NCBI GenBank assembly: GCA_025617375.2
Contig: JAMYGW020000002.1
Span: forward strand, 2,480,001-2,544,000
Length of the DNA stretch: 64,000 bases
From: Acarospora socialis
Taxonomy: Eukaryota; Ascomycota; Lecanoromycetes; Acarosporales; Acarosporaceae
Reading direction: 5' to 3'
Shown here: positions 48,665 through 58,671 of the stretch, one piece after another
Layout of the letters: each line of letters opens with the position of its first letter
Position numbering within the stretch: position 1 is the first letter of the stretch
Notes under the pieces: model-generated
Told to the model about the DNA's origin: nothing
Databases searched by the model: none
Seen by the model: the letters and a program-made list of their open reading frames with translations, nothing else
Translations under genes and position numbers: made by a program

Positions 48665-50719
48665 ATGCGATTGCGAAGCTGTGTATACTCGAAAGCGCTT
48701 CTTTCCACTCTCGTCCTCCTCACGTCCACTCCATCCACCGCTTTCTACCTACCCGGCGTTGCGCCAACCTCCTACCAACCTCATGACAAAGTTCCTCTAT
48801 ACGTGAACCACCTTACACCTGCGCTTTCGGAATATGACGCTCAACTACACTCTACCTTCTCTTTCGATTACTACCATCCCGCGTTCGGGTTCTGTCAACC
48901 AGATGGCGGACCTCGACAGGTGTCGGAATCGTTAGGCAGCATACTTTTCGGCGATCGGATACTCACATCGCCTTTCGAGCTGCACATGGCGCAGAATGAG
49001 ACATGTAAAGCATTGTGTGAGGAAAAGAAATTTGCACAGAGGAGTGCCAAGTTTGTAAACAAGAGGATATGGCAGGGCTACAACCTAAACTGGCTGATCG
49101 ATGGTCTACCGGCGGCGGAGCGGAGGACGGACTCGACAACAGACGCCGAATTCTATAGTCCTGGATTTGCTCTGGGAACGATCCATGAAGCGCAGCCCAG
49201 GTTTCACAATCACTACGATATCACGATTGATTACCACCGGACCGGGCGCGGCAACGAAATGAGGGTAGTCGGTGTCATAGTGCAACCATCTTCGAGACGT
49301 AATTCTATGAACCTTGGAGATGGGAAGGCAGATTGTGGAAGTCCAGATGTACCGTTAGTGCTTGATGAGGACGGCGAGACAAGTGTCACCTTCACGTACG
49401 GCGTTTGGTGGCGAGAATCGCCAACCGCTTGGGCAACCCGATGGGACAAATATCTGCACGTGTTCGATCCCAAGGTACATTGGTTCTCGCTTATAGCCAG
49501 CGCGATTACCGTGGTCTTCTTATCCGGTGTTGTGGGCATGATACTGCTCAGGGCACTGAAGAAGGACATTACAAGATACAATCGCCTTGATTCTTTCAAC
49601 CTGGATGACCTCTCTGGGACCTCCGCTAATATGGAGGATGGTGTACTGGAGGATTCTGGGTGGAAGTTGGTACATGGTGATGTATTCCGTTCGCCAAAGT
49701 ATCCGCTCCTGCTGAGCGTCTTCTTGGGCAATGGAGCCCAGCTTTTCGTCATGACGGGGATTACTATTATATTCGCCCTCTTTGGCTTCCTCTCGCCGTC
49801 TAATCGTGGCTCCATTGGGACTATCATGATACTTCTGTACACCGTCTTCGGCTCCATTGGTGGCTATGTTTCTGCCCGAGTTTATAAGACTTTTGGAGGC
49901 GAGGCGTGGAAGCGGAACATCGTCCTCACACCTCTGATGATACCTAGTACTATCTTTGCGGTTTTCTTTCTCCTCAATTTGTTCCTGTGGGCGAAACAAT
50001 CTAGCGGAGCTGTACCTTTCCTCACCATGCTGGTGCTCGTTAGCATATGGTTCATTATCAGTGTACCTCTTAGTTTCGCTGGAAGCTGGGTTGGTTTCAA
50101 GCAGCCGGTGAGCCCCATACTCGACAGCGAACTCTTCGAGTGCTGGTCACTGATGTTTTTAGGCTGTCCAAACACCGGTCCGTACGAATCAGATCCCCCG
50201 GCAGATTCCACCCAGTACCAGCTACCTCCGCCCAATCCCAAGCATGCTCGTCGTCGGTGTGCTCCCTTTCGCAGCCATCTTCATCGAACTTTATTTCATA
50301 ATGAACAGCATCTGGTTCAACCAAGTGTACTATATGTTCGGCTTCCTCTTTGTTTGCTACGACCTCATGATCATAAGCTGCGCCGCGGTCACAATCTTGA
50401 TGGTCTACTTCCTGCTCTGCAGCGAAAATTACCACTGGCAATGGCGCAGTTTCTGGACCGCAGGTGCTAGCGGCGGATACATGTTTGCGAACGCGCTGCT
50501 CTACTGGCTGACACGATTCAGCCTTGGCAGTCTGACCAGTGCCGTGCTCTATGTGGGTTACAGCGCTTTGATTTCGTTCTTGTTCTTTATCTTGACCGGT
50601 GAGTCCCCCCATTTCCGAAATCCTAACTATACGGAGGCTGACTACAAGCAGGTACGATTGGCTTCTTCGCGAGTTGGGTTTTCGTGCATAAGATTTATGG
50701 TTCCATCAAAATTGACTGA
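48665..50719 (+). CDS. Transmembrane 9 superfamily (EMP70/TMN) protein
   Basis: Three exons (48665-50107, 50163-50598, 50652-50719) give 648 residues. A signal peptide is followed by FYLPGVAPTSYQPHDKVPLY, the TM9 N-terminal signature, and a lumenal domain of about 250 residues with GYNLNWLIDGLPAAE. Nine membrane segments follow; landmarks are HGDVFRSPKYPLLLSVFLG, VRTNQIPRQIP and the HWQWRSFWTAGA loop. The protein ends YGSIKID, matching the K-x-D type C-terminal retention signal of this family. Members sit in the Golgi/endosome and help sort membrane proteins. Splice phases agree. The next gene is on the same strand about 380 bp on. Confidence 0.93.
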
Positions 50720-51102
50720 ATCGCTCGTGGTTTGCGTTTAAGGGGCGGAGGTCATTTCAGAGCAATGCGGCGCGCAGCAGGGCTTCACCTTCGAATTGTA
50801 CCTAGGATAGCAACATTGCATTGCCGGAGCGCGTTGGTGACTGGCCGAATGTTTCTTATACCCTCGCAAGCAATGAGCCTGCAGGATACCGTAATGCATA
50901 ACCATTCTGCGTTACACACGCAGCTTCTCTCAGGGAGTCATTGAGGAACTACTATCGTTTGCTCTCAAGATTTGATCGATGTCAGTAGCTTGAAAGACGG
51001 AATATCTACTGTAGCATCCCAAAAGGGGTGGCTCGACAAACCATGCGGCTGTGCTTACTAATCAGCCTAATATAAACGTCCCAAACGCACGAAATTGCTT
51101 TT
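50720..51102. other. Intergenic between the TM9 gene and lcp5
   Basis: 383 bp; 3' and promoter sequence only. Confidence 0.6.
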
Positions 51103-52257
51103 ATGTCCTCCATTACATCTTGCTACAACTTGATCATGGCTGTAGGTACAACATTGCTTGGTCTTCTGTCCACACTGACAGACTCGGTTACCCCAGCCGT
51201 ACACTCTCTGCCAGAGAGCACGGCAATCCTCCCCCCAAAGGATGGCATTTCACTCTTCGACGTCAAGAACGAAATACTACTATCGTACCTACAAAATCTT
51301 GTCTTCCTAATTATCCTCAAATTACGCAGTGGCAAGGACGGAAATGCATCCACTCAAGCCTCTGATGAGAGGGTCAAGCTCAATTTCTCTGAGGATGTGG
51401 TGAAGAAGTTGGTGGAGCTTCGGGTTTACCTAGAAAAGGGCGTACGGCCTTTGGAGAACCGTCTGAAATATCAGATCGACAAGGTGCTAAGAGCTGCGGA
51501 CGATGCTGCAAGGGAAGCGGCGCAGCAGCCTAACGGTTCAACGAAGGGGCAAACGACGAGCAATGGTCTGGATAGGACTAACGACCGCGCAAGCGATTCG
51601 GAAGACGAGAGCAGTGCCGAACTTGATACCACGCCCACGAAAACTGCCGTGGAAATAGACGACCTCTCATACCGACCCAACCCCTCTGCTCTAATGAAAC
51701 CAGGTCGGCCCTCAGATTCCCGAGCTCCGGCACCAAAGTCAGATGGTGTCTATCACCCTCCGCGCATCACGCCTACAGCACTGCCTACAACAACTGGCCG
51801 CGAAGAGCGTGCCGCACGCAAAACTTCGAAATCCGCAACCCTTGACGAGTTCGTCAGCACCGAATTGTCGTCTGCACCGCTTGCCGAACCCAACATTGGC
51901 AGCACCATCGTCTCAGGCGGCCGTCGGAGTAAGTCTCAGAAGGAGCGCGCAGCGGACGCAGAGCGTCGCACTTATGAAGAAAGCAACTTCGTGAGATTGC
52001 CGAAGGAGAGCAAGAAGGACAGAGCGAAGAAAGGCAATAGAGGTCGGGATGGAGGGTATGGCGGGGAGGAGTGGAGAGGTTTGGGTGAGGGCGTTGAGAG
52101 GATCGAGAAGCTCACGCAAAGGACCAACGGTGGAAATGGTGTTTTGGAAAGGAGTCGGAAGCGGGCGGTGGAGGATGGGCCGAGAGGGAGCGGTGAGGCC
52201 ATTGGTGAGAGGTTTGAGAAGAAGAGGAGGGTGCGGGGACCAAGGAGTCGAAAGTGA
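51103..52257 (+). CDS. lcp5: Neuroguidin / LCP5, Sas10-C1D family ribosome biogenesis factor
   Basis: A single exon of 384 residues from 51103, or 373 from an in-frame ATG at 51136; the shorter form starts nearer to the family's usual N-terminus. The Sas10/Utp3/C1D domain covers about residues 20-140: ISLFDVKNEILLSYLQNLVF, then VVKKLVELRVYLEKGVRPLE and NRLKYQIDKVL, the most conserved block of the family. The middle is acidic and disordered, with the motif DDLSYRPNPSALMKPGRP, and the tail is Arg/Lys rich, ending KKRRVRGPRSRK, a likely nucleolar signal. LCP5 associates with U3 snoRNP and is needed for early 18S rRNA processing. Confidence 0.93.
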   Translation: MSSITSCYNLIMAVGTTLLGLLSTLTDSVTPAVHSLPESTAILPPKDGISLFDVKNEILLSYLQNLVFLIILKLRSGKDGNASTQASDERVKLNFSEDVVKKLVELRVYLEKGVRPLENRLKYQIDKVLRAADDAAREAAQQPNGSTKGQTTSNGLDRTNDRASDSEDESSAELDTTPTKTAVEIDDLSYRPNPSALMKPGRPSDSRAPAPKSDGVYHPPRITPTALPTTTGREERAARKTSKSATLDEFVSTELSSAPLAEPNIGSTIVSGGRRSKSQKERAADAERRTYEESNFVRLPKESKKDRAKKGNRGRDGGYGGEEWRGLGEGVERIEKLTQRTNGGNGVLERSRKRAVEDGPRGSGEAIGERFEKKRRVRGPRSRK

Positions 52258-52395
52258 ACAAGCTGAATCTGATGGCACTCTGAACAAGTTATTTCAGGGA
52301 GGACTTCATGCAGCTTTATTGTTTATACGGGCGTTTAAACATCTTCACCTCCAGTCCATACGACAGTGGAACACGTACATATTCAGTCAATTATA

Positions 52396-53438
52396 ATGAC
52401 ACCCCAAAGGCGCCGCCGACTGCGTCCACGCACCCGCATTGAAGGGCAATACGACCTGGACCGTATTTACTCATTTCTCCCCTCGGCCTCACCCGAGCCT
52501 TCAGAACCGGAATCTTACACCACAACCAGGGTAAACGACACCTCAGCATTAGACCCTCAGAACTTCACCAGATTGAACGACATCTCAGCGTCAGACACCC
52601 TGAACTCCACCTCGGAAACGCCTCGATCAAGTCTCACCTCGCAGTATTTGATCGTAGAGGAAGAGGCTAAACACACTATGGCCAGCTCTCGCTCTCCAAC
52701 TGATGACTCAAGTGCTGGCGCTCGTTCTGAGGTGAAATCTCTCGCTACGTGCGTTCCACGTGCCTTTAATGCTTTCCCATAACTCACTAATCAAACCACA
52801 GATCGCTCACGGCAGACTTCGTCAACATCTACGTTGGCGCCAAACGAAAGAGATATTCGGTACATTCAAGCCTTCTCCTTAGTCAATGTCCGTGGGTGGA
52901 TGGCAGTGAGATGTGGAGCTCGGAAGGCACGGACGGCGCCAGTCTACATCTCAAAGACGAACCAGTCGAAGCCGTTGAGCTGTTCTTAGAGTGGCTGTAC
53001 CGCGGGTCCATTCGGCCAATGTTTGCGGATGCAACGTTCTTCGACGGCTGTGGTCATGGGGAGCTCTACTTGCTTGCGTGCAAGTGGAGGATGGAGATTA
53101 TACGAAACCTTGTCATAGATTCTCTGCTCGACTGGTGCCGAGAGCACGACGGAAGAATCGATCATAAAGGGATCCGTATCATCTTCGACCAGACTCCTTC
53201 TTCTTCGCCGCTCCGCTACTTTGTTATTCGCCAGACGGCTCACTTTCTGAGTACAAGTGACTGGGCGGTCGAAGAAGGCGAATGGCGAATGTTAATTGAT
53301 ATTGGAGGAGACTTCGGGTTCGAGGTCATGAAGGCCTTGCGGGATCCCTCAAGAAGGAAGATCAAGAGTCCCGGTGATCAAACGAACTGTGACTTTCACG
53401 AGCACGTCAGCGGGAAACGATGTGATGGGAAACAGTGA
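52396..53438 (+). CDS. BTB/POZ domain protein with disordered N-terminus
   Basis: Two exons (52396-52748, 52802-53438) encode 329 residues. The first 120 residues are basic, then Ser/Thr rich (MTPQRRRRLRPRTRIEG). The domain begins in exon 2: TADFVNIYVGAKRKRYSVHS, SLLLSQCPWVDGSEMW, then LHLKDEPVEAVELFLEWLYR, the typical BTB sequence, followed by a helical part with LYLLACKWRMEIIRNLVIDS. Function is unknown beyond likely protein interaction. Splicing is supported by phase and by continuity of the domain. A second of three BTB genes in the window; sequences differ enough that they are not recent duplicates. Confidence 0.8.
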
Positions 53439-53997
53439 AGCGCATAGTGTAGCTAAAAGTCCTGCGCACTGCTAGGGCAGCTGTTGTACAAGCTTCCGGT
53501 TTGAAGAGGCGAGAAATGCACTCGCAACCTATGCGCACATACATTTGATCGAACAGCTGTAACAGCTGCGAAGCTCAAGGGCTCATCAGTATAGCAAAGT
53601 GGCAGTGTTTGTTGCAAGTAACCATAGAGGTTTCAGCTGTCTTCCGCAAAGTCGCTCAGCCACTATTGCACCTCGACGAGCACTGCAGGGAAATCTACCG
53701 CCGGAATTCTAAGGTACCCAAACCAATTCCTAACACCGCGTCGATCGGCACCTGTCCCAGAATGCCAGGCTCATCCTTTACATCAATCCCTGGCGCTATC
53801 TTACTTGTCGCTTACCTTATGTGTAGATCCAAAGTGCAAGCTGTATCCGATAACCCCCCATGTCAGTTTGTTCTGGCAGCGACAACAATGGGCGTTCAAA
53901 TAGCCAAAATAAATCTATTTATTTGCCGATATCCCTGACGATGAAACCCCTCGAGAGTCCGCACCCCTTCGTGTTCATAAGTTCCAGATCGTTCCTG
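53439..53997. other. Convergent intergenic region
   Basis: 559 bp between a plus-strand BTB gene and a minus-strand secreted-protein gene. No gene recognised. Confidence 0.6.
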
Positions 53998-54621
53998 CTA
54001 AGATGAAGGGCCCTTATAGCCTCTTGGCCCTAGCTTAAACAGCGCAATTTCACCTCCAGCGACATTGTCCCACCAAAAGTCAAGCACGATGTGAAGACGC
54101 ACCGGTGTGCGGATTTGGAATCGACCTCGAATATGAGTGAGCTGATTGTTGTGGACAAAATAATAAACACGGTAAGGAGGCCGAGCCGTATCGCTAACAA
54201 CGAGAGCTCGGATCTCCATGTTGGCTTGGGCGCTCACGACATACAGGCCCGGTTGGACGACCGAAGTAGAAATCTCCAGAATTCGGCCAGGGTTATGATG
54301 GGGTGGGAAGGGGAAACGGCCGACCTCTCGACACACGTTGGACAGTTCCTCCGGGGTGAGATCTCGCTGCCTCATGGACGACGTCGATGCTGTAGACAGC
54401 ATTCTAGCAAGCTGTTTGGTGGTATCAGAGTCGGCCGGTGCAGGCTGCAGATCGATTTTTGTACTATCAAGCGGGCAGGTTTTGGCATTCTGGCCCTGAG
54501 GATACTCGGGCGTCAGGTCCGATCGTGCTTGGTGGGTCGGATCGCGCGCAACCAGGGCGAAGACGGTTGTTGATGAAAGCCACGTTGCGGCGCATAGCAG
54601 CAACAGCGACGGCACTCGCAT
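53998..54621 (-). CDS. Secreted protein of unknown family
   Basis: One exon, 207 residues. Residues 1-22 are a signal peptide (MRVPSLLLLCAATWLSSTTV). A Ser/Thr-rich stretch (about residues 60-90) leads to a more structured C-terminal half with alternating hydrophobic strands (YVVSAQANMEIRALVV, YRVYYFVHNNQLTHIRGRF, RLHIVLDFWWDN) suggestive of a beta-fold. Only two cysteines remain after the signal peptide. I recognise no family. It is divergent from another secreted-protein gene at 55477, with 855 bp between their starts. Confidence 0.65.
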   Translation of the reverse strand: MRVPSLLLLCAATWLSSTTVFALVARDPTHQARSDLTPEYPQGQNAKTCPLDSTKIDLQPAPADSDTTKQLARMLSTASTSSMRQRDLTPEELSNVCREVGRFPFPPHHNPGRILEISTSVVQPGLYVVSAQANMEIRALVVSDTARPPYRVYYFVHNNQLTHIRGRFQIRTPVRLHIVLDFWWDNVAGGEIALFKLGPRGYKGPSS

Positions 54622-55476
54622 TTCCGGCGGAAGCTGATTTAGCAGTTGCTACTGTAACTTTGCTCGTGCGGGTAGGCGGAGGAGGAGGAGATCTTGGGGG
54701 CAAGCGGAATATATATTATATATAACCTTTGATTCTCTCAATTACTTCCTCGAGACAGATGTTAGGAATTGGTGAAGGCGAACCACTTGGGACACATGGT
54801 GGAGGTATCCGTAAAATCTGCATCGAAGCCATCCTAGAGAATAATATATAGAGGGAGGTGGGTAGAGTAGCAATGACCATACCTTACTACCATACTGCTA
54901 GCTAGCATCAGTTTTGGGTCCGCACTAGGTCAAACTGCCTAACTGCCCTCGAAACATCATTGATGTTTCATTCCTACACTAACATATATGTCTTTAAGTC
55001 TCGGCTGGAGCGCATCAGATAGTTACTGTAACAGCACTGGAAAACTTCTCGGGTCTTTCCTTTCTCTGCAGTGCCACGAACTCTTGCGCACCTGTTTCTT
55101 TCCTCTGGCAAACTAGACAGGCATCCTTATGGACGCCATTGGAGGGGGACGATTATTTTCAGAAGCCGAGAAGAGGACGAAGAAGCTAACTTATAGCTTT
55201 GGAAGTAGCTGAGAAGCAGACGTGGCTTGTGCAAGTATGCATATTCTTGCATGATGTTCTAGCAGTTCGAAGACTGGTTATAAGGGCGTCATGATCTCTG
55301 TCAAGTTTATCTGTATACCAATACAGCGAGCATCTTCCGTCTCTTCTCTTTATTAGAGGTCCATTCACTTCCTTTAGTTTACTCCAAATAACCAATTGTT
55401 TTCGGAAGCCAGCCTTTGCGTACCTCAAAGGCCTTGGGGACAGCTGGAGGCCTTTGAGCCTCCTAGACCTAGAATA
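54622..55476. other. Divergent upstream region of two secreted-protein genes
   Basis: 855 bp. It includes a TA-rich microsatellite (about 54708-54724) close to the minus-strand gene and no recognisable gene. Confidence 0.6.
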
Positions 55477-56503
55477 ATGTCTTCCCTCACCAAGCTGGTC
55501 CTCCTATGCGCAGCGGCCTCGTTACTGTCCCAATCAGAGGCCGCTGAAGCGGTGGTCTATCCGTATAACTGCGACAGCACATCGCCCATTTGCCACACAG
55601 ACTGCGTCACCGCCGTCCACAATATATGTGCCGGTCTCGTCGGCTCGCTCAAGGCAACGCAGATCACCACCGTACGGGGTTGCACAGCCAAGTATATTCC
55701 CTATCAGGGCGCGCCTGACTCCAAGGCGACCTGTTTCACGAATTTCCAAAAGATCCTGGATGGATCCAATGCCGCCGCCCACAAATGCGACGGCACGACG
55801 CCCGGTCGGGTTGGTGGGGTGCTCGCGATGGATGCAAACGATCAGTTCGTTAAGGGCACGTCGTACGCCATTTTTCCTGCCAACAACAACAACCCGAATT
55901 GCGTTGTCCATCCCAGCAAGACCAAGGATCCCGTACCGCCGAGGTACGACCTTTTTGGAACCAACTACGACTGCTCGGCCAAACAGGAGGCCCAACTTAG
56001 GATATCGGGCCAGATCTTGCCCCGTCAACCTAAACCGACGCCGTTGCCGGCCAGCTTAACCACAAGGAACCGCCATGCGGCATTGTGTGGCGCCGCCATA
56101 GCTAGTGCCGTGCTCTGCTCCGCTAGCTGTATCGCTGGGATCATAGCCACGTAAGCACAAGATTCATTTGCCTTCCCTTTCGTTCATTGCCTTCGCGCGG
56201 ACAAGATCATGACGTTCGCCTCGCTGACTCGCATACGTGCACAACAGTATGGAATCATTTGGGCTTCTAGGCACTATCAACGTCGTCAGTTGCATCGTCT
56301 GCGCGGGCGGGGAATCGTATCTGGTTGGCAAGCAGTGTAGTAGGTTGCATGGCCGTCGGAGTTTGATGCTTGGAGGACCGATCTATGAGCGCGCCGCCGA
56401 GCCAACTTATTGTTCGGGAAGCGAGCTGAACAGCTTATCGCTCGAGATCCTTCCGGTCTGCGTGCAACCTGCTTTCAAGAGTACCTGTCTGGTCACTGCG
56501 TGA
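55477..56503 (+). CDS. Cysteine-rich secreted or surface protein, unknown family
   Basis: Two exons (55477-56150, 56248-56503) give 309 residues. Residues 1-23 are a signal peptide (MSSLTKLVLLCAAASLLSQS). The mature part has many cysteines: NCDSTSPICHTDC, HNICAGL, RGCTAK, TCFTN, KCDG, NPNCVV and DCSAK. After a proline-rich linker with a basic site (ILPRQPKP) comes an unusual Ala/Gly/Cys-rich hydrophobic tail (HAALCGAAIASAVLCSASC), which continues across the intron with SCIVCAGG and KQC. Continued cysteine spacing and the correct phase support exon 2, though without it the frame would end 2 residues into the intron at 56154. I know no family. The linker site could be cut by a Kex2-like protease, which is inference. 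A signal peptide rules for ATG 55477 over upstream frame positions. Confidence 0.6.
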
Positions 56504-58122
56504 AAGATCTCCTCGTGCTGCATGACTATCGCTAGTCTTTCATGAGGCACTGCCCATTGAAGCGCCCCATTCTGTCTACGCATCTTATAGGAGGAAGGAA
56601 AATGTCTGGTTACCTGTCCGAGCATATGGCGGAAATCTGAAAATCATGTATGATATAAGCATATCGCAAATCCTGAAGATCCTGAATATTGATGATTCGA
56701 ATGTACCCTACCGTCAGCGCTATCCCTAACCTCCGCGCGCCTCATCTCAACCGAGCCTGAAAACAGGACGCTTTCCGTCTTTAACTTTGCTGTTCGCGAA
56801 GACATCTCAAGTTCTTTGCAGCAAGGTGTTCTGGGTCATCGAAACGTCCAAGTCAGGCTTCCACTCTTTCATCGCTTTTCTACTTTCTGTCCATCATACA
56901 TCATACAGGTCCAGCCCCTGTGCGGAGACTTCATCCATACATTGTCTTTCCTGGAACCATAATCTCCTAGATAGTGGGAATGTCTAGACAAGCACGATTT
57001 TGGTGATCATTTCATACTTACTCTAGTTGACTTGACACAAGAGCTAATATTGAAGCAGTCTGGACTCTGGACTGCTAGACACTCTTAGATGATTGTTTGA
57101 CTTCTGCCCTTGAATGACTCACACTCTAAACGATGGGAAGTGAATCGCCGTTGGCTGGAAGGATAGAACCCGAGCTTTCTATCATAGTGGATTGTTGGCT
57201 GGCTGAATAGGAGGCAGACGATGCTCATCCATAGCTTTTGGGTTGATTCACGTACAGTCGCGGTAGGCTATCCTGACTCCGTACGTATGTCGGGGAGGTT
57301 GATGTCTTGGAGTTGTGACTATGGCTGCATGGCCACGTCCCAAGATGCGCCGAGTCGCTCAGGATCGTCTTCTCGCTGCTCAGTTCCTTCAAGGCGCATC
57401 GAGGAGGTTTCCGATGCCGTAAGCTTTTTCTCCGGAAAGATCATCAGGGCCTTTGTTGTCGGCGGCATCGCCCTTATGTATTGCCAGAAGTTGGAATTAC
57501 ATATTCACCACCATGACAGCAGAACTGCCAGAGGTCTGTCTGGAACTAGCCAGCTTGAAGAATGTTTGAAGTGCTATATGTTCAACGACTAACATGAGCT
57601 TCAGTACATACAGCTATGGAATGTGGATCATTGGGCTATGGGCAGGTCTCTGATGCCTAACAGTCTCCCAATTGCAGATTTCCGATTGCGGTTCGCGGAT
57701 ATGTGATGAGCTACCTACCTTCAGTATTCCGAGTTTGGGAATCCACTAGCCAGGAAAGGGTACTCTGCGGGTTTGAAACATGTTTATAGTTAGCCAGGAG
57801 CATTGTATATCTGACTCTCGAACGATCCAATGGACATTCTCGATCACACTACTGATAATCAATGCTCAAGGCAAGCGTGGTGGCTTTATGGTTCGTTTCG
57901 TAGAAATGAGTGATAGGGTTGCAAAAAGCTACGGTCAAAAGACAAAAACAAGCTAGAAATGAGCGACTGAGCGACCTTGTATCTCGCCACGAATTCCAGA
58001 ACACAAGCAAACTCATCCCCTGCTCCCAAACCTCGTTATACTATCACTCTCCCCCGACTCAACCATGGTGACCCTGACAACACACTCCGCACAGTTGCAT
58101 CCCAGACTCATGGTTCAATATC
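56504..58122. other. Gene-free region
   Basis: About 1.6 kb. A 123-codon frame at 57221-57592 has no recognisable feature and no intron support. I see nothing else. Confidence 0.5.
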
Positions 58123-58671
58123 CTAGAAAGTGTGCAAGTAGTCTCCGACGAAGTTCTTGGCGATATCGGTGACACTCCCCGCAGCGCTACCCTGACCCAA
58201 GAGCCCGGCAACTTCCTTCGCCTTTCCGGCCGCTGCGGATCCCAACGCTGTTTCGACGAAGCGGTGCTGGTACGGCTTGCGCTCGGTGTCATGGTAAACG
58301 AGGAAGCGGAGGTCGCCCTTGGCGTTTTTCTGGCCATATTGCATGTTCGAGTCGATGGTGAGCTTGTAGCCTTCTGTTCATTCCATTAGTTCTGAAGAGG
58401 ATTACACTCGGATGCTGGACTGACCGCCCGGGAGGAGCTCTCCAACGTGAGAGATGTGTTTCGGGTTGTTCTTGGTGCTGGACTTGTAGTATTCAGCGGC
58501 GATGAAAAGGCTGCATTGTTCGCCGGTGGTAATGTTGTCAACGATCAAAGGATAGTACTGAGCAGTACGTTCTGAGAGGTTTTGGCTCCATTTGACGGTT
58601 GAAGGCGTGCCGGAGGCTTCGCCGTCAAAGAGAGGGACGAGGATTTCGTTGCCTTTTTGAGGAGGAGCCAT
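58123..58671 (-). CDS. Small soluble protein of unknown function
   Basis: Two exons on the minus strand (58671-58425, 58373-58123) joined across a 51-nt intron give 165 residues. There is no signal peptide or membrane segment. It begins MAPPQKGNEILVPLFDG. The first half alternates hydrophobic and polar residues (QYYPLIVDNITTGEQCSLFI), like a beta-sandwich, and continues after the intron with GYKLTIDSNMQYGQKN and LRFLVYHDTERKPYQHRFVE. A short Ala/Gly-rich helix near the end precedes NFVGDYLHTF. The splice keeps the alternating pattern, supporting the model. I do not recognise a family. The start is preceded by normal leader sequence. Confidence 0.55.

Noticed and set aside
57221-57592. 123-codon plus-strand frame
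   Set aside because: No recognisable features or neighbouring exons; treated as chance.
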